From NCBI RefSeq assembly GCF_019468565.1, contig NZ_CP080521.1, positions 6,014,001-6,078,000 of the forward strand: DNA of 64,000 nt. Reading direction: 5' to 3'. A program made the translations under genes and the position numbers. Shown here piece after piece: positions 24,187 through 32,700 of the stretch. The stretch comes from Pseudonocardia sp. DSM 110487. Lineage in GTDB: Bacteria; Actinomycetota; Actinomycetes; Mycobacteriales; Pseudonocardiaceae. The notes under the pieces were generated by a model. It searched no databases. It saw only the letters and a program-made list of their open reading frames with translations, and was not told the DNA's origin. Within the stretch, counting starts at the first letter, position 1; every line of letters starts with the position of its first letter.

Positions 24187-25017
24187 ATGGCTCTGCGCGC
24201 ACGGGACATCATGACGACCCGCGTCGTCACGGTCGGCCCCGACGACACCCTCGACGTGGCCGTGCACAAGATGACCGAGCTGAGGTTCAGCGCTCTGCCG
24301 GTGATCGACCGGAGGTTCCGCCTCGTCGGGATGATCAGCCTGCTCGACGTGCTGCGCCACCGCGAGAACGGCGGCGCCGACTCCACGCGGGTCGGCGCCG
24401 TGATGAACCCCGACGTGCTGTCCGTACCGCCACGGGCGAGCCTCGGCCTGCTCGCCCACCGCCTGCGTTCCTACGGCGAGCTGCGCGTGATGCCCGTGGT
24501 CGACGGAGCCGTGCTCGTCGGGATCGTCACCCGCAGCGACCTGCTGCGCGCCCGCTCCCGGCCGGGCCCGCTCGGGCGGCTGGTGCAGCGCTTCACCGGC
24601 GACGACGACGTGGTGGGCCCGCTGCCGGCCCGCCGGAGGGCCGCCTCTCACCCGGGCACGGATCAGGTGCGCGCCGCCATGACGAGCGAGGTCGTCACCG
24701 CTCGCGCCACCGAGCAGACCGACGCGGTCGCCGCCCGGCTCGTGGAGCGGCGGCACCGCTCGCTCCCGGTGGTCGACGAGCAGCGGCGCCTCGTCGGGCT
24801 GGTCAGCGAGGCCGACCTCCTCGGCAAGGAGCCCCTGTCCGGGCGCACCAACGGCCGCACGGTCGCGTCGGTCATGACGAAGGACGTGATCACGCTCTCG
24901 CCCGACGACTCCATCTCGAGCGCCCGCCTCCTCGTCGCCGAGCACGGGCTGCGCATGGTGCCCGTGGTGGAGGACGGCCGGGTGGTGGGGGTGCTGAGCC
25001 GCAGTGACCTCGTGTAG
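24187..25017 (+). CDS. protein with four CBS motifs
   Basis: 276 residues made of two CBS pairs (Bateman modules). The first pair starts ARDIMTTRVVTVGPDDTLDV and GAVMNPDVLSVPPRASLG. The second starts VRAAMTSEVVTARATEQTDA and ASVMTKDVITLSPDDSISS. A linker of about 35 residues joins the pairs. CBS pairs bind adenosine nucleotides and act as sensors; with no catalytic domain attached, this is a stand-alone regulator. Its 54-base spacing from the hydrolase allows co-transcription. Confidence 0.9.
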   Translation: MALRARDIMTTRVVTVGPDDTLDVAVHKMTELRFSALPVIDRRFRLVGMISLLDVLRHRENGGADSTRVGAVMNPDVLSVPPRASLGLLAHRLRSYGELRVMPVVDGAVLVGIVTRSDLLRARSRPGPLGRLVQRFTGDDDVVGPLPARRRAASHPGTDQVRAAMTSEVVTARATEQTDAVAARLVERRHRSLPVVDEQRRLVGLVSEADLLGKEPLSGRTNGRTVASVMTKDVITLSPDDSISSARLLVAEHGLRMVPVVEDGRVVGVLSRSDLV

Positions 25018-25020
25018 TCG

Positions 25021-25149
25021 GTCCGGTGGTCGAGTAGCGCCGGCCCGTCAGGGCCGGCGCGTATCGAGACCACAGCCACGACCTACCTCGAGGTGAGTGG
25101 TCTCGATACGGGCCGGCGCTGGGGCGCCGGCCCAACTCGACCACCGGAC
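25021..25149. repeat. 129-bp imperfect palindrome between convergent genes
   Basis: Outer arms: gtccggtggtcgagt (25021-25035) with 25135-25149, exact. Inner arms: gtatcgagaccac (25061-25073) with gtggtctcgatac (25097-25109), exact. GC-rich ggccggcgc blocks lie between. The element begins three bases after the CBS stop and ends 17 bases before the stop of the convergent sialidase-like gene, so a bidirectional terminator role is likely. I recall similar gtggtctcgatac palindromes in other actinobacterial genomes. Confidence 0.85.
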
Positions 25150-25166
25150 ATCGTCGGGCGCCGTCC

Positions 25167-26177
25167 CTACTCGACCACCATGAGCGCACTGACCGGTACC
25201 TCGGCCAGCACGATCCCCCGCCGCTGCCACGTGTAGCTGATGAACAGGCGGTCGCCGTCGAGCACCGCCGTCGGATACGAGTACTCCCCCGCGCCGCTGG
25301 TCAGGACACCGCCGTCGCCGGGGGCGAAGCCGCCTGTCGGGCCGGCTCCGTCGTCGAGGACCAGCACCTGCCGCCAGGTCCACCCGTCGTCGTCCGACAC
25401 CGAGACGACCAGGGGGCAGCGCGGGCCCCAGTCGGACTCCGACGGGTTGTGCACGCAGGCCACCCGGCCCGACGGCAGCGCAACGGCGGCGAGCCCGGAG
25501 TTGCCGTTCGGCAGGTCGGTCGGTGCGGCCGTGGTCCAGGTTCGGCCGCCGTCCGGCGAATCAGACCGATGAGCGCGGCCCTCGGTACTGCGCATCAGCG
25601 CCACCGGCCTCGAGGCGCCCCACCACAATGCGGGCTGGATGTGGCCCGCACCGCGCAGGGCCGACCGGTCCACCGGGATCGGCGCGCGCTCCCAGGTGTG
25701 CCCGCCGTCGGCCGAGACGTCGACGAAGGGACTCCAGCGTGGCCGCTCACCCCACTCCTCGACCGATGCCGGGGCGAGCCAGAGCCCATCGGGCGTGCGC
25801 AGTGGCGGGTTCTTGACAGGGCCGCGACCGCCGGAGCGGTCGCCGGGCACCAGCTCGCGCACCGGCTCCCATGTCGCGCCGCCGTCGAGTGAGCGCGTGA
25901 CGAGCGTGATCCACTCCGAGATCCGCTCGCCCGCCTTGCAGAAGAGCCACAACGCGCCATCGGGGCCCGGTGCGAGCACGGGGTTCCAGTGGGCAACGTC
26001 CCACCCGGTGTCGAGCGTCCTGATCCCGGCCGGCCCGGCGATGCGGATCCGGTTGTCGGGCGTGCCCTCGCGCGTGCCGGCGAACCAGGCGACGACCGGG
26101 CGCCCATCGACGACCGCGACCGTCGAGGCGTGGCATTGCACCCCCTCGTCGGGGGTCACGAACGAGCGCGTGATCAC
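25167..26177 (-). CDS. sialidase-like (BNR repeat) protein, cytoplasmic
   Basis: 336 residues from GTG 26177, overlapping the stop of the DHDPS-like gene (GTGA). It has at least three Asp-box motifs of the sialidase fold: SLDGGATWEP, SADGGHTWER and SDDDGWTWRQ, plus SPDGGRTWTT, consistent with a six-bladed beta-propeller. No signal peptide, so it should act inside the cell, unlike secreted sialidases. With the lyase gene upstream it suggests cleavage of a sialic-acid-like or other acidic sugar conjugate. Asp boxes are not proof of sialidase activity. Confidence 0.78.
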   Translation of the reverse strand: MITRSFVTPDEGVQCHASTVAVVDGRPVVAWFAGTREGTPDNRIRIAGPAGIRTLDTGWDVAHWNPVLAPGPDGALWLFCKAGERISEWITLVTRSLDGGATWEPVRELVPGDRSGGRGPVKNPPLRTPDGLWLAPASVEEWGERPRWSPFVDVSADGGHTWERAPIPVDRSALRGAGHIQPALWWGASRPVALMRSTEGRAHRSDSPDGGRTWTTAAPTDLPNGNSGLAAVALPSGRVACVHNPSESDWGPRCPLVVSVSDDDGWTWRQVLVLDDGAGPTGGFAPGDGGVLTSGAGEYSYPTAVLDGDRLFISYTWQRRGIVLAEVPVSALMVVE

Positions 26178-27052
26178 GCCACCGGGACGGGCCCCGCGAG
26201 CCGGGCGATCCGGTCGAGCGCGGCGGCCGGGACGTCGGGCGACGGCATGCGCAGCGCGCCGGTGCCGTGGCCGAGGTGGCGCAGCGCGGCCTTGATCCCC
26301 TCGACGGTGCCGGCCAGCGCGTCGAGCACGGCGTCCGCGCGGACCTGCGCGGCCCGTTCGGCCTCGGTGTCGCCCGCGGCCACGGCGTCGGCGAGCGCGG
26401 TGAACGGCTCCGGGAACGCTGCCGAGAGCCCGGACACGATCCCGGTCCCGCCGGCCCGCACGACCGCGGGAAGGGTGGTGTCGGCCCCGGACCACAACTG
26501 GGCGCCCGCCGGCAACGCGGCGACGTACTCGGCGAGCCGCTCGTTCGCCGCTCCCGAGAGCTTCACACCGGCCAGCCCGACATGGGCGGCGAGCTCGCCG
26601 AACTCCGCCGGGTCGAGGGCCACGCCGGTGCGCTCGGTGAAGAGGTACCCGTACACGCGCGCCGGGCCCGCCGCGTCGACCACGGCGGCCATGTGCCGGG
26701 CCACCGCCGCGGCGTCCACGGGGAGGTAGTACGGCGTCAGCGCCGCGATGCGGCGGCCGCCGAGCGCGACCGCGTCGCGGGTGAGCGCCACCGACTCGCG
26801 GGTGCCGGCCGCACCCACGTGCACCACGACCCGGTCCGGACCGTGCGCGTCGAGGGCGAGCTCGGTGAGCGTGCGCCGCTCTGCGCGGTCGAGCGCCGGG
26901 AACTCCCCGGTGGTCCCGGACACGAACACCCCGTCGACCCGCCCGGCGAGCGCCGCGTGGTGCGCGACCGTGGTGTCCCGGTCGAGCTCGCCGTCCGCGT
27001 CGAAGAAGGTCGGGACGGCAGCGAGGACCTCAGCGCGTGCTGATTCGGGCAT
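26174..27052 (-). CDS. DHDPS / N-acetylneuraminate lyase family protein
   Basis: 292-residue TIM barrel. Motifs are GTTGE (46-50), the tyrosine of the proton relay in RVYGYLF (about 134-136) and the Schiff-base Lys164 in GVKLSG. The family performs aldol reactions of pyruvate: dihydrodipicolinate synthase, sialic acid lyase, KDG aldolase. The GYLF variant in place of YNIP, and the neighbour genes (sialidase-like, GntR, transporter), favour a catabolic lyase over lysine biosynthesis. Confidence 0.85.
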   Translation of the reverse strand: MPESARAEVLAAVPTFFDADGELDRDTTVAHHAALAGRVDGVFVSGTTGEFPALDRAERRTLTELALDAHGPDRVVVHVGAAGTRESVALTRDAVALGGRRIAALTPYYLPVDAAAVARHMAAVVDAAGPARVYGYLFTERTGVALDPAEFGELAAHVGLAGVKLSGAANERLAEYVAALPAGAQLWSGADTTLPAVVRAGGTGIVSGLSAAFPEPFTALADAVAAGDTEAERAAQVRADAVLDALAGTVEGIKAALRHLGHGTGALRMPSPDVPAAALDRIARLAGPVPVA

Positions 27053-27082
27053 GGGTCTCCCTCGGTTCGTGCGTGTCGTGGG

Positions 27083-27760
27083 TCAGGACGCGCGGCGCGT
27101 GCGCTCGGCGAGCACCGTGCGCATGCGGCCGCACGAGCCGTCGAGGTGCTCGTCCAGCGCGGCGAGCGCCGGTGCGAGCTCGCCCGTGCGGACGATCTCG
27201 GCGAGGTCGGCGTGGTCCTGCGCGATGGGGGTGAGGTCGCGATCGGTGGTGTTGGTGACGGCGAGCATCGCGGCGAAGAGCGGCCGGTGCAGGGCCCAGG
27301 TGGCCGCCAGCCTCCGGTTGCCGCCCATGTCGTAGAAGGCGCTGTGGAAGTCGAGGTCGGCGGCGGCGAAGGCGGGCGGATCGGCGTCGGCCGCCGCCGC
27401 GCGCATCCGGGCCACCGCGCCGTCGAGGGGAGTCCAGGTGACGCTCTCCCGCCGGGCGATCACGTCCCGGACCGCCCGTCCCTCCAGGGCGGAGCGCACG
27501 GCGTAGAGCTCGACGATGTCGTCCTCGGAGAGGCCACGGACGTAGACCCCGCGCCGCCGGGTCTCCACCAGACCCTCCAGCTCCAGCTGGCGCAGCGCGT
27601 CACGGACGGGGCCGCGGCTCACTCCGAACCGCTCCGCCATCCACCCCTCCACCAGGTGGGTGCCCGCCTCCAGCTCGCCGCGCACGATCAGCGCGCGCAC
27701 CTGGGCGAGCAGCTGCTCACCCAACGGCGGCCGGTGGACGGGGCTGACGATCATCGGCAC
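27083..27760 (-). CDS. GntR-family regulator (FadR/FCD subfamily)
   Basis: 225 residues. The winged helix (about 15-75) contains WMAERFGVSRGPVRDALRQL and ETRRRGVYVRGLS. The all-helical FCD ligand domain (about 85-210) has the metal-binding style residues DLDFHSAFYDMGGN. It is co-oriented with the lyase gene (30-base gap) and divergent from the MHS transporter. It probably represses all three units until a sugar acid or similar ligand binds. A candidate operator is at 27810-27824. Confidence 0.9.
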   Translation of the reverse strand: MPMIVSPVHRPPLGEQLLAQVRALIVRGELEAGTHLVEGWMAERFGVSRGPVRDALRQLELEGLVETRRRGVYVRGLSEDDIVELYAVRSALEGRAVRDVIARRESVTWTPLDGAVARMRAAAADADPPAFAAADLDFHSAFYDMGGNRRLAATWALHRPLFAAMLAVTNTTDRDLTPIAQDHADLAEIVRTGELAPALAALDEHLDGSCGRMRTVLAERTRRAS

Positions 27761-27809
27761 TCCTCGTTCGGATGCGGTAACCCTAGGCGCCCGCCCGGTC
27801 GACGGTCAA

Positions 27810-27824
27810 CGTCAACCGTTGACG
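27810..27824. promoter_or_regulatory. candidate GntR operator
   Basis: cgtcaac (27810-27816) and gttgacg (27818-27824) are exact reverse complements around a single base. The site lies 50 bases before the GntR start and 57 before the transporter start, in the divergent promoter region. A related, less perfect gtcaac/gttaac pair overlaps it. Short palindromes of this size are typical for FadR-type regulators. Confidence 0.6.
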
Positions 27825-27880
27825 GTTAACCGTAGACAGGTCATAGTTTCGCCACCACCCACTCCGAGAGGGGCTGTCGC

Positions 27881-29245
27881 ATGGCCGCGACCGTCGCGCA
27901 ACCAGATCGCCGCTACGCCTGGAAGGTCACGGCGTCGAGCTTCCTGGGCAACACGCTGGAGTACTACGACTTCCTGGTCTACGGCACGGCAGCAGCCGTC
28001 GTGTTCCCCCAGGTCTTCTTCCCCGACAGCACCGGCTTCGTCGCGACCCTGGCCGCCTTCGGGACGTTCGCCGTCGGGTTCCTGGCCCGTCCGCTGGGCG
28101 GGCTGTTCTTCGGCCGCCGCGGCGACATGCACGGCCGCAAGTCCACGCTACTGGTCACGCTCACCGTGATGGGCATCAGCACGATCCTCATCGGCCTGCT
28201 GCCCGGGTACGACACGATCGGCATCTGGGCGCCCGTGCTGCTGGTGGTGCTCCGACTGGCACAGGGCTTCGCCGTGGGAGGCGAGTGGGGCGGTTCGATG
28301 ATCATCGTGCTGGAGTCGGCGCCACCGAGCCGGCGCGGGTTCTTCACGGCATGGCCGAACACCGGCGGGTTCTCCGCGCAGATCCTCATCACGCTGTCGT
28401 TCGCGTGGGTCTACACGCTCCCCGAAGCGGACCTGCTGTCGTGGGGTTGGCGGGTGCCGTTCCTGCTCTCGGCCGTGATCCTGGTCGTGACGTTCTGGAT
28501 GCGGCGCAGCCTGTCCGAGACCCCGGTCTTCAACGAGTCGGTTGCCCCCGTCGCCGGGGAGCCGGGCGCGAAGACCGGGGGCGGCACGATCGTCTCGACC
28601 TTCCGCGACGACTGGCGCAGCCTCCTGCTGATCCTCGGCCTGCGCTTCGCCGAGGCGCTGCCCTATTTCCTGCTCACCGTGTTCGCCCTGTCCTACGGCA
28701 ACGGCACCCTCGGGATCGAGCGCAGCACGCTCAACAACGCCATCCTGGTCGTCTCCGTGCTGGCGTTCGTCTCGCACGGCGTGTTCGCCGCGGTGTCGGA
28801 CCGCGTCGGCCGCCGCCCGGTCTACTTCTTCGGGTCCGTGGTCGTGTTCGTCATGGCCTTCCCGTTCTTCGGGCTGCTGCACACCGGGTCGTTCCTGCTG
28901 ATCACGCTCGGCTACGTCCTGGTGCTCAACCTCGGGCACAACGCGATCAACGCGGTGCAGCCCGCCTTCTTCGCGGAGCTGTTCCCCGCCGACCGGCGCT
29001 ACACCGGCGCCGCGGCGGGCCGCGAGATCGCCTCGATCCTCGCGGGCGGGCTCACCCCGTTCATCGCCACGGCGCTCGCCGGGCCCGACGGCACCCGCTG
29101 GCCGCTGGTGGCCGGCTACGTGATGATCGGTGCCGTGATCTCCATGATCGCGGTGTGGAAGGCGCCGGAGACGTTCCGACGCGACCTGCGCAAGACGAGC
29201 ACCGCACCAGTAACCGCGACAGAGGCCGCGGCGACCGGCCACTGA
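27881..29245 (+). CDS. MFS transporter, metabolite:H+ symporter (MHS) family
   Basis: 454 residues with twelve predicted transmembrane helices. The MHS hallmarks are LGNTLEYYDFLVYGTAAAVV at the start, the loop RPLGGLFFGRRGDMHGRKST after helix 2, and GGEWGGSMIIVLE. Relatives move shikimate, alpha-ketoglutarate, proline/betaine or other organic acids with protons. Divergence from the GntR gene and the shared operator suggest it imports the substrate of the sialidase/lyase pair. Confidence 0.9.
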   Translation: MAATVAQPDRRYAWKVTASSFLGNTLEYYDFLVYGTAAAVVFPQVFFPDSTGFVATLAAFGTFAVGFLARPLGGLFFGRRGDMHGRKSTLLVTLTVMGISTILIGLLPGYDTIGIWAPVLLVVLRLAQGFAVGGEWGGSMIIVLESAPPSRRGFFTAWPNTGGFSAQILITLSFAWVYTLPEADLLSWGWRVPFLLSAVILVVTFWMRRSLSETPVFNESVAPVAGEPGAKTGGGTIVSTFRDDWRSLLLILGLRFAEALPYFLLTVFALSYGNGTLGIERSTLNNAILVVSVLAFVSHGVFAAVSDRVGRRPVYFFGSVVVFVMAFPFFGLLHTGSFLLITLGYVLVLNLGHNAINAVQPAFFAELFPADRRYTGAAAGREIASILAGGLTPFIATALAGPDGTRWPLVAGYVMIGAVISMIAVWKAPETFRRDLRKTSTAPVTATEAAATGH

Positions 29246-29330
29246 CCGGACCACTCCGCACGGTGGGGGCGCGGCGGCGAGTCCGCCGCACGCGCTACCG
29301 CCGGGACGGCCGGCGTGCCACGATCGGCCC

Positions 29331-29752
29331 GTGCCCGTCACACAAGGCTTCAACCACGTAGCCACCGTCACGTCCGATCTCGATCGGCTGATCAGGTTCT
29401 ACGTCGAAGCGTTCGGGGCGACGTCACCTTCGAGATGGCGGCGACCGACGACCACCCGCGGATGGCGATCATCGACCTCGGCGGGGGCGCCGCGCTGAAC
29501 GCCTTCGAAGTGGCCGAGGAGTCGATCGTCGGCGAGCGCCGGGCCATGGGTGGCCGAGGCCCGATCGACCACTTCGGACTCGCCGTCGACTCGCGCGCCA
29601 CGCTCGACGTGCTGCGCGAGCGGATGGTGGCCGCCGGCGCGGAGATCGGCGAGATCCAGCGCCTCGGCGGCGAATGGTCGCTGTTCTTCCGTGATCCGGA
29701 CGGCATGGAGCTCGACGTCTGCGCGCACGCCGGTCCGGACGGCACCGACTGA
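29331..29752 (+). pseudogene. VOC (glyoxalase-like) gene with a frameshift
   Basis: The N-terminal part in one frame from GTG 29331 reads GFNHVATVTSDLDRLIRFYV, a clear VOC start. After FGA near 29420 the good reading moves to another frame (VTFEMAATDDHPRMAIIDL ... FFRDPDGMELDVCAH), which ends at 29752. A run of four G at 29415-29418 is where one base appears to be missing. The two halves together would give one ordinary VOC domain of about 140 residues. It may be a real pseudogene, a sequencing error in a homopolymer, or a slippery site. Confidence 0.75.
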
Positions 29753-29763
29753 CGAACACGGCG

Positions 29764-32700
29764 TCAGCCGGGGATCGGCTCCGGCCGCCGGAACACCCTT
29801 GCCGCCGCCACCTGGCCGCTGCCGTCGGGTGCGTCCAGCTCGGCGAGCTGCCGCGCCACGCGATCGTCGACCGAAAGGTACTTGCGCCCCGCGCGCAGGT
29901 CGGCGTCGTTCCGCAGCCGGATGATCAGCGGGAACGCGCTCAGCGCTCCGGCATCGAAGAGGCCGGTCGTGTAGATCAGCTGCACGCCCAGCGCGCGGGC
30001 CACGCCGAACTGCAGCTCCAGCAGGTAGCCGGCTGACGCGCGACCGATCGGGTTGTCCAGGAACAGCACGCCCGCGTGCGCCCGCCTGCCATGGCCGCGC
30101 TGGTGGGCGCGCAGGGCGGCCATCGTGCAGTACAGGACGATCGCGGCCGTCAGCTGCTGCCCGCCGGAGAACACGTCGCGGATCTCCGACACCCGCAGCC
30201 GCTCGGTGCGCAGCACCGCGTCGGGCTTGAGCATCTCCACGCGCACGCCCTTCGGCATCGCCGCGCGCACGCCCCGCAGCAGCAGTGACATGCCGTCGCG
30301 GCGGTCCCGGGCGTTGCCGGTGCGCTCGCCCGCGGTGCGGTCCACGACCTCGCCGAGCTCGTGCAGCAACGCGGCGTCGTCGACCTCGTCGAAGCGGATG
30401 CGCAGGAACTGCTGGCCGGACCAGTCCGAAAGGCCCTCGGGCAGCTCGGAGAGCCGCTGCGCGAGCCGCAGCGTGCGCAGGGCCTCGCCCACCATCCCGT
30501 GCAGGCGCGTCACGATCCCCGAGCGGTGCCGGCCGATCGTCGCGAGGTCGTCGTCGAGCGAGCGCAACCGGGGGCGCAGGGCCTGCTCCCACTCGGGCGC
30601 GAGCCCCGGCATCTCCGCGCGGGCCACCCCGAGGAGGTGGCTGCGCACCGGGCTCGCCACGGACGAGAAGCGGGTCTCCTGCGCGAACTGGGCCACCGCG
30701 TCCACGGCGGCGCGCACCGCGCGCTCGGCGGCCGCCCGGTCCCGTGCGGCGTCGCGCACGGCCGCCCGCAGCTCCTTCCAGCGCCCCAGCGCGGCGTCGA
30801 CGTCACCCGCGAACGGGGCCACGCCCGGCTCCGCCGCCTCGACAGCGGTGTCGTCCAGGCCGGCCACCACGTGCCGGAACCCCTCGGCCGACGCCTCCGC
30901 CGCGCGGCGGGTGGACTCCGCCGCCGCGGCCGCGTCCCGGGCGGCGCTCGCCTCTGCGGTGGCCGCCCGCATGTCGCGCTCGGCCCGCTCGACCAGCTCG
31001 CGGCCCTGCTCGACATCGGTGGGCTCGCCGTAGGGCTCGACGGGCCGCGGACCCGCCGGGAACCGGCCGGCCTCCCGCTTGGCCACCGCGAGCTCCGCGC
31101 CCGCCTCCCGCAGTTCCTCGGCGCAGCGGGCGAGCGCCGACCCGGCCTGGGCCGTCGCGGCCCGGCGCGTGGCGGGGTCGGCGGCGTCGGGTGAGTGCAG
31201 CAGCGCGTCGGCGGCCGCCCGCACCTCGCCGGGCAGCTCGTCGAAGGCGGCCTGCGCCGCCCTCGCGTCCCGCTCCGCGTCGCCAAGGCGGGCCCGCAGG
31301 TCGGCATCGACCTCGGCAGCCGAGTACGCGGCCTCGGCGTTGCGGTACTCGGCCCGTAGCACCTCGAGGGCCCTGTCCGGAAGATCACCGTCCGGAAGAT
31401 CACCGTCTGGCTCGACGCCATCCAGGGGCAGCTCCGCGAGTTCCGTCCGGCTCGAGTCGGCCACGGCCCGCTGCCGGTCCCGGACGCGGCGGGCATCGTC
31501 GGCGTCGCGGCGGGCGTCGGCCGCCTCGGCGCGCGCGGTCGCGGCCGCGGCCTCGGCACGCTCGACGGCGACCGTCGCGGCCCGCACCTGCTCGTCGAGC
31601 TCCGGTCGCCGCCGCACCTCGGCCAGCAGCGCGACGAGCGCGGCGGCGCGGGTCCGGGCCGCGTCGACGGCGGCGGCGAGCCGGGGCGCGTCCTGCTCGA
31701 GGCGGTCGGCCCGCTCGTCGAGCCCTGCGACATCGGCGTCGGCCACCTCGGCCTCCCGGGAGGCGCCCGCGAGGGCCGAGCGCGCCGTGTCGGCGGCCTC
31801 GGCGAGCACGTCGTGCTCCCCTGCCGGGTGCCGCTTCCGCCAGTCGCGCAGCCGGGCGAGCAGGGCGCGGTCGGCCTCGAGGCCGGCGCCGAGCGACTCC
31901 AGCGCCGCGGCGCGCTCGGCGGTCTCCCGATCCAGCTCGGCGCGGACCTGCTCGGCCGCCGCCTCGTCGACCATCGCCGGATTCGGCGACACCACGAAGT
32001 CGACGCCAGGAGCGTTCCCGCCTGCCTCCACCGACGCGGTGGCGCCCACGGCCACGGCAGCGCACGGCAGCAGCCGCGCCCGCTCCAGCTCCTCGCGGGC
32101 GCGCGGCGCGTCGTCGGGGTTGTTGAGCAGCACGCCCGCCACCAGGTGCGGGAGCCGCTCGACGACGACCGTGCGCTGTGCCCGCGGAAGCGTCGCGAGG
32201 TAGCGCCAGCCGGAGTACGCGGTGATACCGGCGCCCTCGAGCACCGCGAGCACCTGCTCGATCTCGGCGGGTTCGGGCAGCAGCCCGCCCTCCCCGAGGG
32301 CGCGCAGCGCCCGTGCGTCGCGGTCCTGGGCGGCGAGCAGCTCCGTGCGCCTGCGGTCCCCCGCGCCGATCGCCGCGACGAGGCGCTCCTCGAGTGCGGA
32401 CGCGTCGGTGTCGGGCCGGATCTCCTCCACCCCGAGCAGGTCGGCGAGCCGCGGCTCGCCCGCCAGGGCGTCGCGGGCGGCGAGGGCGTCGGAGAGGGCG
32501 GACTCCGCGCGTTCCGCGGCCGCGCGAGCCGCATCGTCGGCGCGGCGGGCGGCACTGCGGCGCTCGTCGGCGGCGCGGCGGGCATGCCGCAGCTCGGTCA
32601 GCTCGGCGTGCAGGGCGGCCACCTCCGCCTGGGCCGCCGCCTCTTCTTCCCCGGCGGCGGCGCTCGCGGCGGCCACATCGGCGCCCTCGGCGAGGTGACC

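Noticed and set aside
29331..29752. Possible JetD-like effector beside the SMC operon
   Set aside because: The reading matches a VOC domain, converges with the operon and shows no TOPRIM or winged-helix features.
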